Below, one piece after another: positions 1 to 12,259 of a stretch of 64,000 nt of DNA (position 1 is the first letter of the stretch; each line of letters opens with the position of its first letter). A program made the position numbers and the translations under genes. The notes under the pieces are model-generated. The model made no database searches. It saw only the letters and a program-made list of their open reading frames with translations, and was not told the origin of the DNA. The stretch spans positions 23,501 to 87,500 of the forward strand of contig QCOD01000004.1 of assembly GCA_003209955.1 (NCBI GenBank), in the 5' to 3' direction. This DNA comes from OCS116 cluster bacterium AG-430-B22 (lineage in GTDB: Bacteria; Pseudomonadota; Alphaproteobacteria; MED-G09).

Positions 1-98
1 ATCCATTTATTTTTCCATAAAAAATATACTTTATATATTGTGAAAGTCTCATCCTTATATATATAAAGTATTAAAGAGCAATAAAATAAAGGATAGTT

Positions 99-1577
99 AT
101 GTTTAATAAAGTTTTTGATAGTCACCCAAAAGGTTTAATAACTTTATTTTTTACGGAAATGTGGGAAAGAATGTCCTTTTATGGAATGAGAGGAATATTA
201 GTCCTTTTTATGACCGCAAGTATTTCGAATGATGGATTAAATTTAGACCCTGTTTCAGCAAGCGCAATTTATGGGATCTATGCCTCAAGTGTATATTTGG
301 TTGCATTACCTGGTGGCTGGATAGCGGATAGGATTCTTGGGCAACAAAAATCAGTATTATATGGAGCATTTATTATAATGCTAGGTCATTTCATTCTTGC
401 GATTCCAAACATAACAACATTTTATATTGGATTACTTTTTGTAGTTCTTGGGACAGGTTTATTAAAGCCAAATATTTCTGCTATTGTTGGAGGACTCTAT
501 AATTCAAATGAGCATCTTAAACAATCAGGTTTCACAATATTTTACATGTCAATAAACATAGGCAGTATTCTTGGCTTCTTTATATGTGGATATTTAGGTG
601 AAAATATTGGATGGCATTATGGCTTTGGTGCAGCTGGTATAGGTATGGCACTTGGATTATTGCAATTCATTTTATCAAAAAAATATCTTGGAGATGTCGG
701 CTTATTGCCATCATCAACTATTTCAGAAAACCATAGAATAAGAGATCAAAAAATTCTCTTTGTAGGAATTCTAGTAATTTTTTTAATAACAATTTCAGGT
801 ATATTTAATTTATGGACTTTCAATCCTGTTCCGCTAGCAAACATTATGACAATAATTATAACCATAATTTCTTTGGGATATTTTTTATACATTTTTATTT
901 TTGGAAGATTAGATAGTCTCGAAAAAAGAAAAATATTTTTAATTTTTGTTCTTTTTATCGGGGCCGCATTCTTTTGGTCAGGATTTGACCAAGCAGGTAG
1001 CTCATTCAATATTTTTGCAAAGGAATACACTGATCGATATATAGGCGGCTGGCAATACCCTGCTAGCTGGTTGCAAGTTCTTAACCCAGCTTTAGTAGTT
1101 ATTCTTTCTCCTTTCATGGCTTATTTATGGATTTATTTAGGAAGAAAAATGCTTGACCCTAATTTACCATTTAAATTTGGATTAGGTTTAATTTTTATGG
1201 CCATTGGTTTTGTCGTTATTGCTTATGCTGCGAATTTAGCAATTGAGAATGGTTCTGCTGGGGCAAAATGGTTATTACTAACTTATCTATTTCATACAAT
1301 AGGTGAGCTAACTATTAGCCCTATTGGTCTTTCAGCAATTTCTTCACTTTCTCCAAAAAGATATATTGGCCAAATGATGGGGGTTTGGTTTTTAGCGTCT
1401 TCTCTTGGAGCAATAATTGCCGGATTATTGTCAGGTAGAGCGACAGAATATGGTATTAATTCAATGCCAACATTATTCAATCAGATAGCCTATATATCAG
1501 TTATAATTGGATTAGTCTTTTTGCTTATTTCTAAACCACTTAGTAATTGGGTAAATAATAAAGGAATTAACAAATAA
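99..1577 (+). CDS. POT/PTR2-family proton-dependent oligopeptide transporter
   Basis: 492 aa ORF; N-terminal FFTEMWERMSFYGMRGILVLFM signature of the POT family; many hydrophobic segments. Confidence 0.93.
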   Translation: MFNKVFDSHPKGLITLFFTEMWERMSFYGMRGILVLFMTASISNDGLNLDPVSASAIYGIYASSVYLVALPGGWIADRILGQQKSVLYGAFIIMLGHFILAIPNITTFYIGLLFVVLGTGLLKPNISAIVGGLYNSNEHLKQSGFTIFYMSINIGSILGFFICGYLGENIGWHYGFGAAGIGMALGLLQFILSKKYLGDVGLLPSSTISENHRIRDQKILFVGILVIFLITISGIFNLWTFNPVPLANIMTIIITIISLGYFLYIFIFGRLDSLEKRKIFLIFVLFIGAAFFWSGFDQAGSSFNIFAKEYTDRYIGGWQYPASWLQVLNPALVVILSPFMAYLWIYLGRKMLDPNLPFKFGLGLIFMAIGFVVIAYAANLAIENGSAGAKWLLLTYLFHTIGELTISPIGLSAISSLSPKRYIGQMMGVWFLASSLGAIIAGLLSGRATEYGINSMPTLFNQIAYISVIIGLVFLLISKPLSNWVNNKGINK

Positions 1578-3124
1578 TGAGCTGGGAAGATGAGATAAAT
1601 GAATTAAAAAAAAGAGAGTCCTTAGCAGAAAAGATGGGTGGGAAAGAAAAGGTTAAACGACAAAAAGATAATAACCGTTTAAATGTCAGAGAAAGAATAA
1701 ACTTACTTTTAGATAAAGATTCTTTTCATGAGATTGGAAAAATAGCAGGAAAAGCGACATATGATGAACATGGAGAATTAAAAGAATTTTTACCTTCAAA
1801 TTTTGTTATGGGACGAGGATCGATAAATGGAAGAAAAGTTGTTGTTGGAGGTGATGATTTTACAGTAAGAGGTGGAGCGGCAGACGCATCGATTGCACAG
1901 AAACAAATAATGGCTGAACAACTTGCAAATGAATATAGACTTCCATTAATTCGTTTAATTGAGGGTACCGGCGGTGGTGGTTCAGTAAAATCACTTGATA
2001 TGGATGCAAGAACTTATATTCCTGGAAACCCAGGGTGGAATTGGGTAGTTGATAATTTATCTACTGTACCAGTTATCGCTCTTGCACTAGGCCCTGTTGC
2101 TGGCCTGGGCGCTGCAAGAGCAGTATCTAGCCATATATCAATAATGGTTCAAGGTATTTCGCAAATGTTTGTCGCTGGTCCGCCCGTAGTCAAAAGAGTT
2201 GGAGAAGATTTAACAAAAGAAGAATTAGGCGGAGCAGAAATACATTCTAAAAATGGAGCGATAGATATAGTTGTTGAATCTGAGGAAGAGGCTATTGAAA
2301 TTACAAAAAGAATTCTTTCATACCTTCCATCATCTGTTTTTGAACTTCCGCCAAGAGGGAAATGTAATGATGATCCAAAACGGAAAGATGAATGGTTAGT
2401 AAAAGCAATACCAAAAAATAGACGGAAAGTTTATAAATCAAGAAAAATTATAGAAACCATTTTTGATAAATCAAGTTTCATAGAAATTGGAAAAAATACT
2501 GGTCAATCAGTAGTTGCTGGTCTTGCAAGGCTTGATGGTTGGCCTGTAGGAGTACTTGCAAGCGATCCATATTTTTATGGTGGTGGCTGGACAACAGAGT
2601 CTTCAAATAAAGTAACTCGTTTTATTGATATTGCAGAAACTTTTCATCTACCTATCGTTCATTTAGTTGATAATCCTGGTTTTGTAATAGGATTAGAAGC
2701 AGAAAAAGCAGCTACTATTAGACATGGAGCAAGAGCCCTTACTGCAGTCTATCAGGCAACTGTTCCTTGGTGCTCAATTATTTTACGAAAAGTTTTTGGA
2801 GTTGCTGGAGCAGCACATATGAATGCATCAAGAGTACATTTCAGATATGCTTGGCCTTCAGGTGATTGGGGATCTCTACCAATGGAAGGTGGTATTGAGG
2901 CGGCTTTTAAATCCGATTTAGAAAAATCTGAAAACCCAGAAGAACTTCTAAAAGAAATCGAAAATAGAATGGAAAAAGTTAGGTCTCCATTTAGAACAGC
3001 TGAGTCCTTTTTAGCTGAAGAAATTATTGATCCAAGAGATACAAGAAAATTATTATGCGAATTTGCTAATCTCGCTGCACCATTAAGGACAATTGGTAAG
3101 ACAAAGTTTGGATTAAGACCATAA
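1577..3124 (+). CDS. Acyl-CoA carboxylase, carboxyltransferase subunit (propionyl/methylcrotonyl-CoA carboxylase beta-like)
   Basis: 515 aa; carboxyltransferase motifs such as RLIEGTGGGGSV, GPPVVKRVGEDLTKEELGGAEIHS and HLVDNPGFVIGLEAE; start overlaps the upstream stop (TAATG). Confidence 0.9.
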   Translation: MSWEDEINELKKRESLAEKMGGKEKVKRQKDNNRLNVRERINLLLDKDSFHEIGKIAGKATYDEHGELKEFLPSNFVMGRGSINGRKVVVGGDDFTVRGGAADASIAQKQIMAEQLANEYRLPLIRLIEGTGGGGSVKSLDMDARTYIPGNPGWNWVVDNLSTVPVIALALGPVAGLGAARAVSSHISIMVQGISQMFVAGPPVVKRVGEDLTKEELGGAEIHSKNGAIDIVVESEEEAIEITKRILSYLPSSVFELPPRGKCNDDPKRKDEWLVKAIPKNRRKVYKSRKIIETIFDKSSFIEIGKNTGQSVVAGLARLDGWPVGVLASDPYFYGGGWTTESSNKVTRFIDIAETFHLPIVHLVDNPGFVIGLEAEKAATIRHGARALTAVYQATVPWCSIILRKVFGVAGAAHMNASRVHFRYAWPSGDWGSLPMEGGIEAAFKSDLEKSENPEELLKEIENRMEKVRSPFRTAESFLAEEIIDPRDTRKLLCEFANLAAPLRTIGKTKFGLRP

Positions 3125-3134
3125 TTAAAATTAT

Positions 3135-4700
3135 ATGGAAAACAAAATTAAAAATATAAAGAATTCTTTCAAAAATCGAAATTATGAAGAGGCTATTAAA
3201 GAATCAAAAAAATTTTTAGAAAATGATCATAACTCTTCAATATTTAATATTCTTGGTATTTCACTAGCGATGCTTAACAAAAACAATGATGCTATTAAAA
3301 CCTTCAATGATGCGATAATTAAATATCCTGATAATGAAGAATTAAAAATTAATCTTGCAAAAATATTTACTAAAGAAAGAAAATTTACAGAAACAATAAA
3401 AATATATGATGCCTTATGTCAACAAACAGGAAATGATGACTATAAAATAGAGCTAGCAAATAGTCACATTATGTGCAGCGATTATGATAAAGGAAACAAA
3501 CTAATAAATGATCTAATAGAGAAAGACAGCAATAATATTATTTTATTAAATAAAGTTGCTCAACTTCTTATCAAAGTTAAAAAGTTTGATAAGGCAGTTG
3601 AATACCTTGAAAGAGCAAATACCCTATCCCCAGGTAATATTGGAATTTTAAATAATCTTGCTATCGCTTATAAATTTTGTAGAAAATATAATGATGCCCT
3701 GAATATTTTTTTAAAACTTTTAGATAGTGAAGAAGATACAAGTAGTCATTTCCATATATATAATAATATTGGAACAATTTATATGTATTTAGATAAGTTG
3801 GATGAAGCGAAAAATTTTTTTAAAAGAAGTTTATCAATAAAACCAAACGATGAATCAACTAATTTTAATAATGGAAATTTATTAAGAAGATGCAAAGAAT
3901 ACGATCAAGCATCAGTTTTTTATAAAAAATCAGGTAAAATTGGAATACCCTCATATATGGAAATGCTTTATCAGATTGATGATAAAGAGAACTTCAAGAA
4001 TAATATATTAAAGTTAAGTAAAAATGATCCGTTTAATATCAGAGTTGCTGCAATATCTGAGTTTGCTTCTGAACAATGGGGCATAGAAAATCATTTTCCA
4101 TTTTGTCAAAATCCAATCCAATATTTATCTCATTTAAATATTGGAGAAGATTTAAAAGATTATAATTTTGAATATTCAAAACTTTTAGAAGACGCACAAA
4201 ATCTTGTTGAAATATGGGAACCAGAAGACTCTGAAGTAAAAAAAGGTATACAAACTTTTGGTAATATTTTTGATATAAAATCTAAGAATATGAAAATTTT
4301 TGAAAGTCTAATTTTGAACGAAATTGAAAAATACAGAATTTCTTATAAAAATAAAAATTCCCTATTTATAAATAATTGGCCAGAAGATTTTTATTTAAAT
4401 GGCTGGATGGTGAGTCTTGAAAGCAATGGGTACCAGAATTCACACATTCATCAAAATTCTTGGATGAGTGGTGTATTTTATATTAACATTCCTAGTGACT
4501 CTTCTGGTAAAGAAGGGGCAATAAGATTTAGTTTACAAGGCTTTGATTATCAAAAGAGAAAAGATAAATCTAAAGAAAAAATAGTTAAACCAAAAATAGG
4601 TGATATAGTTTTATTTCCTTCTTCATTATTTCATAGCGTTATTCCCTTTAATTCTAATGAAAATAGAATTTGTTTAGCTTTTGATGTGATAAAAAAATAA
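3135..4700 (+). CDS. TPR-repeat protein with C-terminal putative 2OG-Fe(II) oxygenase domain
   Basis: Repeated TPR-like helices, then a C-terminal region GWMVSLESNGYQNSHIHQNSWMSGVFYINIP...GDIVLFPSSLFHSVIPF resembling the 2OG-FeII_Oxy_5 family. Confidence 0.8.
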   Translation: MENKIKNIKNSFKNRNYEEAIKESKKFLENDHNSSIFNILGISLAMLNKNNDAIKTFNDAIIKYPDNEELKINLAKIFTKERKFTETIKIYDALCQQTGNDDYKIELANSHIMCSDYDKGNKLINDLIEKDSNNIILLNKVAQLLIKVKKFDKAVEYLERANTLSPGNIGILNNLAIAYKFCRKYNDALNIFLKLLDSEEDTSSHFHIYNNIGTIYMYLDKLDEAKNFFKRSLSIKPNDESTNFNNGNLLRRCKEYDQASVFYKKSGKIGIPSYMEMLYQIDDKENFKNNILKLSKNDPFNIRVAAISEFASEQWGIENHFPFCQNPIQYLSHLNIGEDLKDYNFEYSKLLEDAQNLVEIWEPEDSEVKKGIQTFGNIFDIKSKNMKIFESLILNEIEKYRISYKNKNSLFINNWPEDFYLNGWMVSLESNGYQNSHIHQNSWMSGVFYINIPSDSSGKEGAIRFSLQGFDYQKRKDKSKEKIVKPKIGDIVLFPSSLFHSVIPFNSNENRICLAFDVIKK

Positions 4701-4735
4701 AAAAATGTCATAAAATTAGGTACTTACTGCCTTTA

Positions 4736-4753
4736 TGTTGTATTAATACAACA
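4736..4753. promoter_or_regulatory. Perfect 18-bp palindrome upstream of gltB, possible operator
   Basis: TGTTGTATTAATACAACA is its own reverse complement; lies in the intergenic region before gltB. Confidence 0.35.
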
Positions 4754-4848
4754 CTACTTGATTTTATTTCTTTTTTGTTATAAAACATCACATCTTACTA
4801 CTAACGAAAAACAATAATTAATTAATACAGGTGGGAAGCATAGTTTTT

Positions 4849-7800
4849 ATGGACACTAAATTTATGGCTGAAAATAATATTGAAAAAAATAATATAGGTT
4901 TCCCTAAAAACCAAGGCCTTTATGACTCATCAAAAGAACATGACTCATGTGGTGTTGGTTTTATTGTTGATACAAAAAATAATGCCTCACATGATATCGT
5001 AAACAAAGGTCTTTCCATGCTTTGTAATTTAGAGCATAGAGGAGCAGTTGGTGCTGATCCTAAAGCAGGCGATGGGTCTGGCATTTTGATACAGATCCCT
5101 CACGAATTTTTTGAAAAGGAAATAAATCATTTCGAGTTACCGCAGAAAAATGAATATGCTGTCGGAGTATTCTTTTTAAGAAAAGATGAAGAATTAAAAA
5201 ATAAAATTCTAGAAAAAATTGAAAATGTTTGTATTAACGAAAATATTCCTTTTTTAGGATGGAGATTATCTCCTACTTACGAAGAAGAATTAGGTTGGTC
5301 AGTCAAGCCAACTATACCTTATGTTTATCATTTATTTGTTGGTAAACCAGATAATGTTATAGAGCAGGACGATTTTGAGAGAAAAATATATGTTTTAAGA
5401 CAATGTATCGATAAAGAAATTATGATGATGGGTAATGAATATTATAATCAGTTTTATATTCCATCATTTTCTTCAAGAACAATTTTGTACAAAGGTATGG
5501 TCCTATCTGATCAGGTAGGAACAGTTGGAAATAAATTAGGTTTTTTTGAAGATTTATCTGACAGCTCAATTGTTTCATCCTTCGCATTAATTCATCAAAG
5601 ATTTTCAACAAACACTTTTCCAACATGGAGTCTTGCTCAGCCATTTCGTATGCTTTGTCATAATGGCGAAATAAATACACTTAGAGGAAATATTAATTGG
5701 ATGAATGCTAGGCACAGCATCCTTAAATCTGAAAAATTTCAAGATGATATGGATAAAATTTGGCCAATAATTAAAGAAGGTCAATCTGATAGTGCTTCCT
5801 TTGATAATGCTCTAGAGCTTTTAGTTTTAGGAGGATATTCAATTTCCGAAGCTATGTTAATTATGATACCTGAAGCATGGCAAAATAATTCTTTAATGGA
5901 TAAAAAACTGAGAAGTTTTTATGAGTACCATGCTCCCCTGATGGAGCCATGGGATGGGCCTGCAAATATTGCCTTTACTGATGGTAAACAAATAGGTGCA
6001 ATGTTAGATAGAAACGGATTGAGACCTGCAAGATATTTAACAACAAATGATAACAAGGTAATCTTTGCATCTGAAATGGGCTTAATACCTGTTGATGAGA
6101 AAGATATTGTTTCAAAATGGCGTCTGCAGCCAGGTAAAATGCTTTTAATTGATCTTGAAAATAAATCAGTTGTTGATGATGACACAATTAAGAAAAATAT
6201 TTCTGAAAAAAATGATTGGGAGAAAATGGTACAACTTAGTCAGATTGATCTTCAAAATATTTCTCCATCTGACAAAGATAGAAGAATTGAAAATACACTA
6301 TCACAATTCGAACTCTTAAAGGCGAATGGTTATACTCAAGAGGATGAAAGTTTTTTGATGAATCCTATGGCTCATACTGGAGCAGAGGCAACAGGATCGA
6401 TGGGAACCGATACACCGATCTCAGCATTATCAAATAAATCAAAACTTCTATATACTTATTTTAAACAAAACTTTGCTCAAGTAACTAACCCTCCTATTGA
6501 TCCCATAAGAGAAGAGATAGTAATGTCTTTGGTGAATTATATTGGAAAAAGAGGCAACATACTCGATATCAATTCAAGTGAATATTCAAACTGCATAAAA
6601 GTCAATCAACCAATCCTCAAAGAAAAAGAACTAAACAAAATAATTTCATTTGCAGACAGTAATTCAAAAAATTTAAAGGTTAAGGAATTAGATATAACTT
6701 TCAAAAAAAATGCAGATGGGCAATCTCTCCTAAAGAAAATAAATGAACTTTCAGAAGAGGCTGAAAGACAAGTTAATGATGGCAACAATATATTAATTTT
6801 AACAGATAAAAATATATCTGAAGATAATATTTCTATACCAGCTTTATTAGCTGTATCTGCAGTGCATCATCATTTAATTAAAAAAGGCTTAAGAACTTCA
6901 ACAGGGCTAATTATTGAAACTGCTGAAGCAAGAGAAGTTCATCATTTTTGTTGCCTAGCAGGATACGGGGCAGATGCGATTAGTCCTTGGCTTGCCTTAA
7001 GACAAGTAAGAAATTTAGCTCCAGATTTAGAAGAAAAATCTGAAGATAATTATATCAAAGCATGTGGAAAAGGTATGTTAAAAGTCATGTCAAAAATGGG
7101 CATATCAACATATCAATCTTATTGCGGTGCTCAAATTTTTGATGCAATTGGATTATCGTCAGATTTAATAAATAAGTATTTCTTTGGAACAGCATCTAAA
7201 GTTGAAGGAATAAATCTTGATGAAATTGAAGAAGAAACTATACGAAGACATACTAAGGCTTTTGAGAAACTGCCTGGTCAAGAAAATATGTTGGATGTAG
7301 GTGGTGAATATGCGTTAAGGATTCGTGGTGAAGACCATGTTTGGAATAGCGACACTGTTAGAGATCTTCAACATGCAGTAAGAGCTAACAATTTTGAAAC
7401 ATATGAAAGTTATGCTGAACAGATCAACCAGCAAGATAAAAAGCTTATGACATTAAGAGGATTATTTTCTTTTAAATCTCCTGAAAGTTTTGGAAGATCT
7501 GCTTTAGATATTGATGAAGTTGAAGATGCAAAAAATATTGTTAAAAGATTTGCTACAGGAGCTATGTCTTTTGGATCAATTAGTAGAGAAGCTCATACCA
7601 ACCTTGCAATAGCGATGAATAGGATTGGGGGAAAATCAAATACTGGTGAAGGCGGAGAGGAAACTGATAGATTCAACCCTATGGAAAATGGCGACTCAAT
7701 GAGATCAGCTATTAAGCAAGTTGCTTCTGGAAGATTTGGAGTTACTGCAGAGTATTTATCAAATTCTGATATGATTCAGATAAAAATGGCTCAAGGAGCA

Positions 7801-9480
7801 AAACCTGGTGAAGGCGGACAGCTCCCAGGACACAAAGTTGACGATACAATTGCAAAAGTCAGATACTCAACTCCTGGCGTTGGATTAATATCTCCACCGC
7901 CGCATCATGATATATATTCGATCGAAGACCTAGCTCAATTAATATACGATTTAAAAAATTCTAATCCTGATGCAGCAATCTCAGTTAAACTTGTTTCTGA
8001 GGTTGGTGTTGGTACTGTAGCTGCAGGCGTATCTAAAGCTAAAGCAGATCATGTAACAATTTCTGGTTTTGAAGGGGGAACTGGTGCTAGCCCATTAACT
8101 TCAATCAAACATGCCGGAAGTCCATGGGAAATTGGACTTGCAGAAACTCATCAAACTCTTGTTCTTAATGGTTTAAGATCCAGGATAGCTGTTCAAGTTG
8201 ATGGTGGGTTAAGGACTGGGAGAGATGTTGTTGTCGGAGCCTTGTTAGGGGCTGACGAATTTGGTTTTTCAACAGCTCCACTTATTGCTTCTGGATGTAT
8301 TATGATGAGAAAATGTCATTTAAATACATGCCCAGTTGGCATTGCAACTCAGGATAAAGAGTTAAGAAAACTCTTTAACGGACAGCCAGAGCATGTAGTC
8401 AATTACTTCTTCTTTGTAGCTGAGGAAGTAAGAAAAATCATGGCTGAATTAGGATTTAAAAATTTTAATGATATGATTGGTCAAAGTGAAGTCTTAGAAA
8501 CTAATCAAGCTATCAAGCATTGGAAGGCAGAAGGTCTTGATTTTAAGAACTTGTTCTTCAAAGCTGAAAATTGGGAAGGCGAAGACAATTTTAATAGTAA
8601 AGAACAAGATCATAACATATATGAAATTTTAGATAGAGAGTTTATTGATAAAGCTAAAACAGCAATCAATAATCAGAAACCAATTCAAATTCATAGTGAT
8701 ATCAAAAATACAGATAGGTCTACCGGAACTATGCTCTCTCATGAAGTAGCAAAGAAATATGGTCATGCTGGATTAGCTCATGACACAATTAATATTCAAC
8801 TTAAAGGGACAGCTGGACAGAGTTTTGGCGCTTTTCTAGCAAAAGGCGTAACATTAGATTTAGAAGGCGAAGCAAATGATTATGTAGGAAAAGGATTGTC
8901 AGGTGGAAGAATTTCTATACGCCCTTCCCTAGTATCATCAATAATTCCAGAAGAAAGCATGATAGTAGGTAACACTGTTCTCTATGGAGCTATTGAGGGT
9001 GAATGCTACTTTAGAGGTATAGCAGGTGAAAGATTTGCTGTAAGAAATTCTGGTGCGACAGCTATAGTTGAAGGTGCTGGCGATCATTGTTGCGAATATA
9101 TGACTGGTGGTATTGTAGTCGTAATCGGTGATGTAGGTAGAAATTTTGGCGCCGGAATGTCTGGAGGTATTGCATATATACTTGATCCAGATGATAAACT
9201 TCAGGATCTTTACAACCCTGAAATGATTGAGCTTGAAACAATCACTGAAGATAATGACAATAGTAACGATAAATTTATAGATAATCATCTCTTCAACGAT
9301 AAAAATAGATTAAACAAATTAATTAAAAACCATTTGCACTATACAAATAGTAAGAAAGCATCAGAAATATTAGATAATTTTTCAAATTATCTTCCTTTAT
9401 TTAAAAAGGTAATGCCGGTTGAATATAAAAAAGTTTTAATGCAAAACATTGAAAAAAAACAAGAAGAAGAAAGAGCATAA
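4849..9480 (+). CDS. gltB: Glutamate synthase (NADPH) large subunit
   Basis: About 1540 aa; class II GATase N-terminus with conserved Cys after a propeptide ([11 protein letters not shown]), FMN/synthase region ([25 protein letters not shown]), C-terminal GXGXG repeats. ORF track starts at GTG 4831; ATG 4849 is more likely. Confidence 0.97.
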   Translation: MDTKFMAENNIEKNNIGFPKNQGLYDSSKEHDSCGVGFIVDTKNNASHDIVNKGLSMLCNLEHRGAVGADPKAGDGSGILIQIPHEFFEKEINHFELPQKNEYAVGVFFLRKDEELKNKILEKIENVCINENIPFLGWRLSPTYEEELGWSVKPTIPYVYHLFVGKPDNVIEQDDFERKIYVLRQCIDKEIMMMGNEYYNQFYIPSFSSRTILYKGMVLSDQVGTVGNKLGFFEDLSDSSIVSSFALIHQRFSTNTFPTWSLAQPFRMLCHNGEINTLRGNINWMNARHSILKSEKFQDDMDKIWPIIKEGQSDSASFDNALELLVLGGYSISEAMLIMIPEAWQNNSLMDKKLRSFYEYHAPLMEPWDGPANIAFTDGKQIGAMLDRNGLRPARYLTTNDNKVIFASEMGLIPVDEKDIVSKWRLQPGKMLLIDLENKSVVDDDTIKKNISEKNDWEKMVQLSQIDLQNISPSDKDRRIENTLSQFELLKANGYTQEDESFLMNPMAHTGAEATGSMGTDTPISALSNKSKLLYTYFKQNFAQVTNPPIDPIREEIVMSLVNYIGKRGNILDINSSEYSNCIKVNQPILKEKELNKIISFADSNSKNLKVKELDITFKKNADGQSLLKKINELSEEAERQVNDGNNILILTDKNISEDNISIPALLAVSAVHHHLIKKGLRTSTGLIIETAEAREVHHFCCLAGYGADAISPWLALRQVRNLAPDLEEKSEDNYIKACGKGMLKVMSKMGISTYQSYCGAQIFDAIGLSSDLINKYFFGTASKVEGINLDEIEEETIRRHTKAFEKLPGQENMLDVGGEYALRIRGEDHVWNSDTVRDLQHAVRANNFETYESYAEQINQQDKKLMTLRGLFSFKSPESFGRSALDIDEVEDAKNIVKRFATGAMSFGSISREAHTNLAIAMNRIGGKSNTGEGGEETDRFNPMENGDSMRSAIKQVASGRFGVTAEYLSNSDMIQIKMAQGAKPGEGGQLPGHKVDDTIAKVRYSTPGVGLISPPPHHDIYSIEDLAQLIYDLKNSNPDAAISVKLVSEVGVGTVAAGVSKAKADHVTISGFEGGTGASPLTSIKHAGSPWEIGLAETHQTLVLNGLRSRIAVQVDGGLRTGRDVVVGALLGADEFGFSTAPLIASGCIMMRKCHLNTCPVGIATQDKELRKLFNGQPEHVVNYFFFVAEEVRKIMAELGFKNFNDMIGQSEVLETNQAIKHWKAEGLDFKNLFFKAENWEGEDNFNSKEQDHNIYEILDREFIDKAKTAINNQKPIQIHSDIKNTDRSTGTMLSHEVAKKYGHAGLAHDTINIQLKGTAGQSFGAFLAKGVTLDLEGEANDYVGKGLSGGRISIRPSLVSSIIPEESMIVGNTVLYGAIEGECYFRGIAGERFAVRNSGATAIVEGAGDHCCEYMTGGIVVVIGDVGRNFGAGMSGGIAYILDPDDKLQDLYNPEMIELETITEDNDNSNDKFIDNHLFNDKNRLNKLIKNHLHYTNSKKASEILDNFSNYLPLFKKVMPVEYKKVLMQNIEKKQEEERA

Positions 9481-9490
9481 AGGATTAAAA

Positions 9491-10909
9491 ATGGGTAAAG
9501 TTACAGGTTTTATGGAAATCAGAAAAAAAGATAGAAAATATCTTGATGTGGACTCTAGAATAACAAACTATAATGAGTTTGTTGTCCCGCTTACGAACGA
9601 TGAGACTAAGGATCAAGCTGCACGATGTATGGATTGTGGGGTACCATATTGTCATTCTGGTTGCCCAGTCAACAATCAAATACCTGACTGGAATGATCTA
9701 GTTTACTCAGACAAATGGGAAGAGGCTCTTAATAATCTCCATTCTACAAATAATTTTCCTGAATTCACAGGAAGAATATGTCCTGCTCCTTGTGAAGCAT
9801 CGTGTACTCTAAATCTATATGAAGAACCTGTTTCTATAAAAACTATAGAGTGTTCAATTATTGATACTGGTTATAAAAATGGTTGGATTGTTCCTGTTAT
9901 TGCAGAAAAAAAGATAGATAAAACTATAGCTATTATTGGGTCTGGTCCAGCTGGTATGGCGTGCGCCCAGCAACTAGTTAGAGCCGGTTATAATGTAACT
10001 GTATTTGAAAAAAACGAAAAAATTGGTGGACTTCTTAGATATGGAATACCTGATTTTAAAATGGAAAAACATCTAATTGATAAAAGAGAAGACCAAATGT
10101 CAAAAGAAGGTGTTAATTTCAAAACTGGTATAAATGTTGGAAAGGATATTAGTATTGATGAAATAAAAAATCAGTATGATGCAGTGGTGCTAGCGGGCGG
10201 CTCTGAATATCCAAGAGATTTACCTATTGAAGGTAGAGAGTTAGATGGTGTTCATTTTGCTATGGATTTTCTTCCTCAACAAAACCGAAGGGTATCAAAC
10301 GAGGCCAATATCTTTTCAAAAGAAATAATAGCTAGGGATAAAGATGTGATTGTTATCGGAGGTGGTGACACTGGTTCCGATTGTATAGGCACATCAATAA
10401 GACAGGGTGCAAAGTCAGTAACACAATTAGAAATTATGCCTATTCCACCGGAAGAAGAAGATAAAGGTTTAACTTGGCCAAACTGGCCCTTAAAACTAAG
10501 AACTTCATCAAGCCAAGAGGAAGGCGCATTGAGAGATTTTTCTGTTTTGACAGAATCAATTGAAGGCGAAAATGGTTCTGTGACAGCAATTAATTGTGTA
10601 AAAGTTAATGATAAAATGAAACCAATAAAAAATAGTAATTTTAAGTTAAAAGCTGATTTAGTTTTATTGGCAATGGGTTTTATACATCCAACGCATAAAG
10701 GAATGATTGAAAAACTTGGCGTTGAAAAAGATTCAAGAGGTAATGTACTTGCAAATACATCAGATTATAAAACTAGTATTGATAATGTTTTCTCCGCAGG
10801 TGATATGAGAAGAGGACAATCGCTAGTTGTTTGGGCAATTCGCGAAGGTCGTCAATGTGCAAGCTCAGTTGATCTATTTTTATCAGGGGAAAGAAGCTTA
10901 CCTTTTTAA
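9491..10909 (+). CDS. gltD: Glutamate synthase small subunit
   Basis: [18 protein letters not shown] cysteine cluster, [15 protein letters not shown] dinucleotide fold; SD AAGGA before ATG 9491 (ORF track start 9449 lies inside gltB). Confidence 0.95.
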   Translation: MGKVTGFMEIRKKDRKYLDVDSRITNYNEFVVPLTNDETKDQAARCMDCGVPYCHSGCPVNNQIPDWNDLVYSDKWEEALNNLHSTNNFPEFTGRICPAPCEASCTLNLYEEPVSIKTIECSIIDTGYKNGWIVPVIAEKKIDKTIAIIGSGPAGMACAQQLVRAGYNVTVFEKNEKIGGLLRYGIPDFKMEKHLIDKREDQMSKEGVNFKTGINVGKDISIDEIKNQYDAVVLAGGSEYPRDLPIEGRELDGVHFAMDFLPQQNRRVSNEANIFSKEIIARDKDVIVIGGGDTGSDCIGTSIRQGAKSVTQLEIMPIPPEEEDKGLTWPNWPLKLRTSSSQEEGALRDFSVLTESIEGENGSVTAINCVKVNDKMKPIKNSNFKLKADLVLLAMGFIHPTHKGMIEKLGVEKDSRGNVLANTSDYKTSIDNVFSAGDMRRGQSLVVWAIREGRQCASSVDLFLSGERSLPF

Positions 10910-12249
10910 AATGAATATCTTAAAAGATCTTCTACAACCTTTTCAAGATCACTTAAGGAACTGCATGCTTTGGCTTTATGGCAATATGGTGCATACCTAT
11001 TCATCTCAGAGTCACCAGTTCCCCATAAAGTTTTTGGTTCTGGATTTAGAAAAATAATTCTTTTTGATTTTTCATGTAATGATTTTAAAATATCTGTCCT
11101 TGGATCACCAAAATTTGATCGTCCATCACCTAAAATAATTAATGTTGTTTTTCTATCAATATCATTTTCGATAAAACCCTCTAAATCACTTAATGATTGA
11201 CCATAATCAGTTGAGCCTCCCCCATGTAAGATTAATGTTTCTGCTGCTGCATCTTCTATATCCTTTGTATCAAAGAGATCAGTTACTTCACCAGCTTTAT
11301 TGGAAAAAGCAAAAGAACGAATATTGGGCAAAACTTCTGATAAACTATATAAGAACATTAGAAAAAATCTTGCAACATTTGCTACTGATCCAGACACGTC
11401 ACAGAGGGCAATAACTTTTGGGCGATCAACTTTTTTTCTTTTCCATAAAGTTTTAAAAAGTAATCCATCATGTTGTTGGTTTACTCTCAATGTTGAACGA
11501 ATATCCAAAACACCTCTATTAGCTTTTCTTTTCTTTCTAGAGTGTAATGCTATTAAACGTTTCGCCATCTTTCTTACAATCCCGGTCATTAAAGCAAAAT
11601 CAGACTTATCTACCTGACTTAATCTAATTTGAGAAAGAGCATCTTCTCGTATTTGTTTTCCAGACTCAGATGTTCTTAACTTTAATTGATGTTCCACATA
11701 ATCTCTAATCTCAAGACGAATACGCTCCCTAACCTCTTTTAAATCCTCTTCCCTTTTATTATTTCCTTCTCTAGAGGCTTGGAAAATATCATTATTGAGT
11801 TTTTCTAGACCCATAGACTCAAGTATTTTTCTTGTAAACATCCCTGTTTGTGTGAAAAGTTTTATATCCCTTAAACCTACTTCACTTGCAGCATCTGCTA
11901 GAGATGTCATTAAGGCGGTTTTGTCCGATGTTTTAAGTAAAGATTCCAAGTCATTATTGTTCTGAGGATCATAAATTTTATCAGAAACATTCTTTTCATG
12001 AACCTCTTCTTCAGAAGGATCATCTATATTCATAAAATCTTCTTTAAAAAAGTTATCAAAACAATCCGCAAAAATTTCTTTCTCTCTAATGCTCTTAGCA
12101 AGTGATTGAGATAAACTTTCCTTTAACAAGTTTTTATCATCAAGACCAATAATTGAAGATATCTTCATAGCGTCTATGGTTTCTGAAGAAGATATCCTTA
12201 CGTCTGATAATCGTAAAACCTTAATAAAATCTCTTAAAAAATCGACCAT
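10906..12249 (-). CDS. VWA domain protein, CoxE-like
   Basis: 447 aa; [27 protein letters not shown]-like motif; adjacent to a MoxR ATPase; convergent with gltD, sharing TTAA at the stop codons. Confidence 0.85.
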   Translation of the reverse strand: MVDFLRDFIKVLRLSDVRISSSETIDAMKISSIIGLDDKNLLKESLSQSLAKSIREKEIFADCFDNFFKEDFMNIDDPSEEEVHEKNVSDKIYDPQNNNDLESLLKTSDKTALMTSLADAASEVGLRDIKLFTQTGMFTRKILESMGLEKLNNDIFQASREGNNKREEDLKEVRERIRLEIRDYVEHQLKLRTSESGKQIREDALSQIRLSQVDKSDFALMTGIVRKMAKRLIALHSRKKRKANRGVLDIRSTLRVNQQHDGLLFKTLWKRKKVDRPKVIALCDVSGSVANVARFFLMFLYSLSEVLPNIRSFAFSNKAGEVTDLFDTKDIEDAAAETLILHGGGSTDYGQSLSDLEGFIENDIDRKTTLIILGDGRSNFGDPRTDILKSLHEKSKRIIFLNPEPKTLWGTGDSEMNRYAPYCHKAKACSSLSDLEKVVEDLLRYSF

Positions 12250-12259
12250 GCTTTATTCT

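Noticed and set aside
746-1117. 123-aa minus-strand ORF
   Set aside because: Antisense inside the POT transporter gene; no SD or domain.
8938-9288. 116-aa minus-strand ORF
   Set aside because: Fully antisense to gltB; composition reflects the complementary strand.
11193-11617. Plus-strand ORFs of 73 and 105 aa
   Set aside because: Antisense to the VWA gene, overlapping each other, no domain or SD support.
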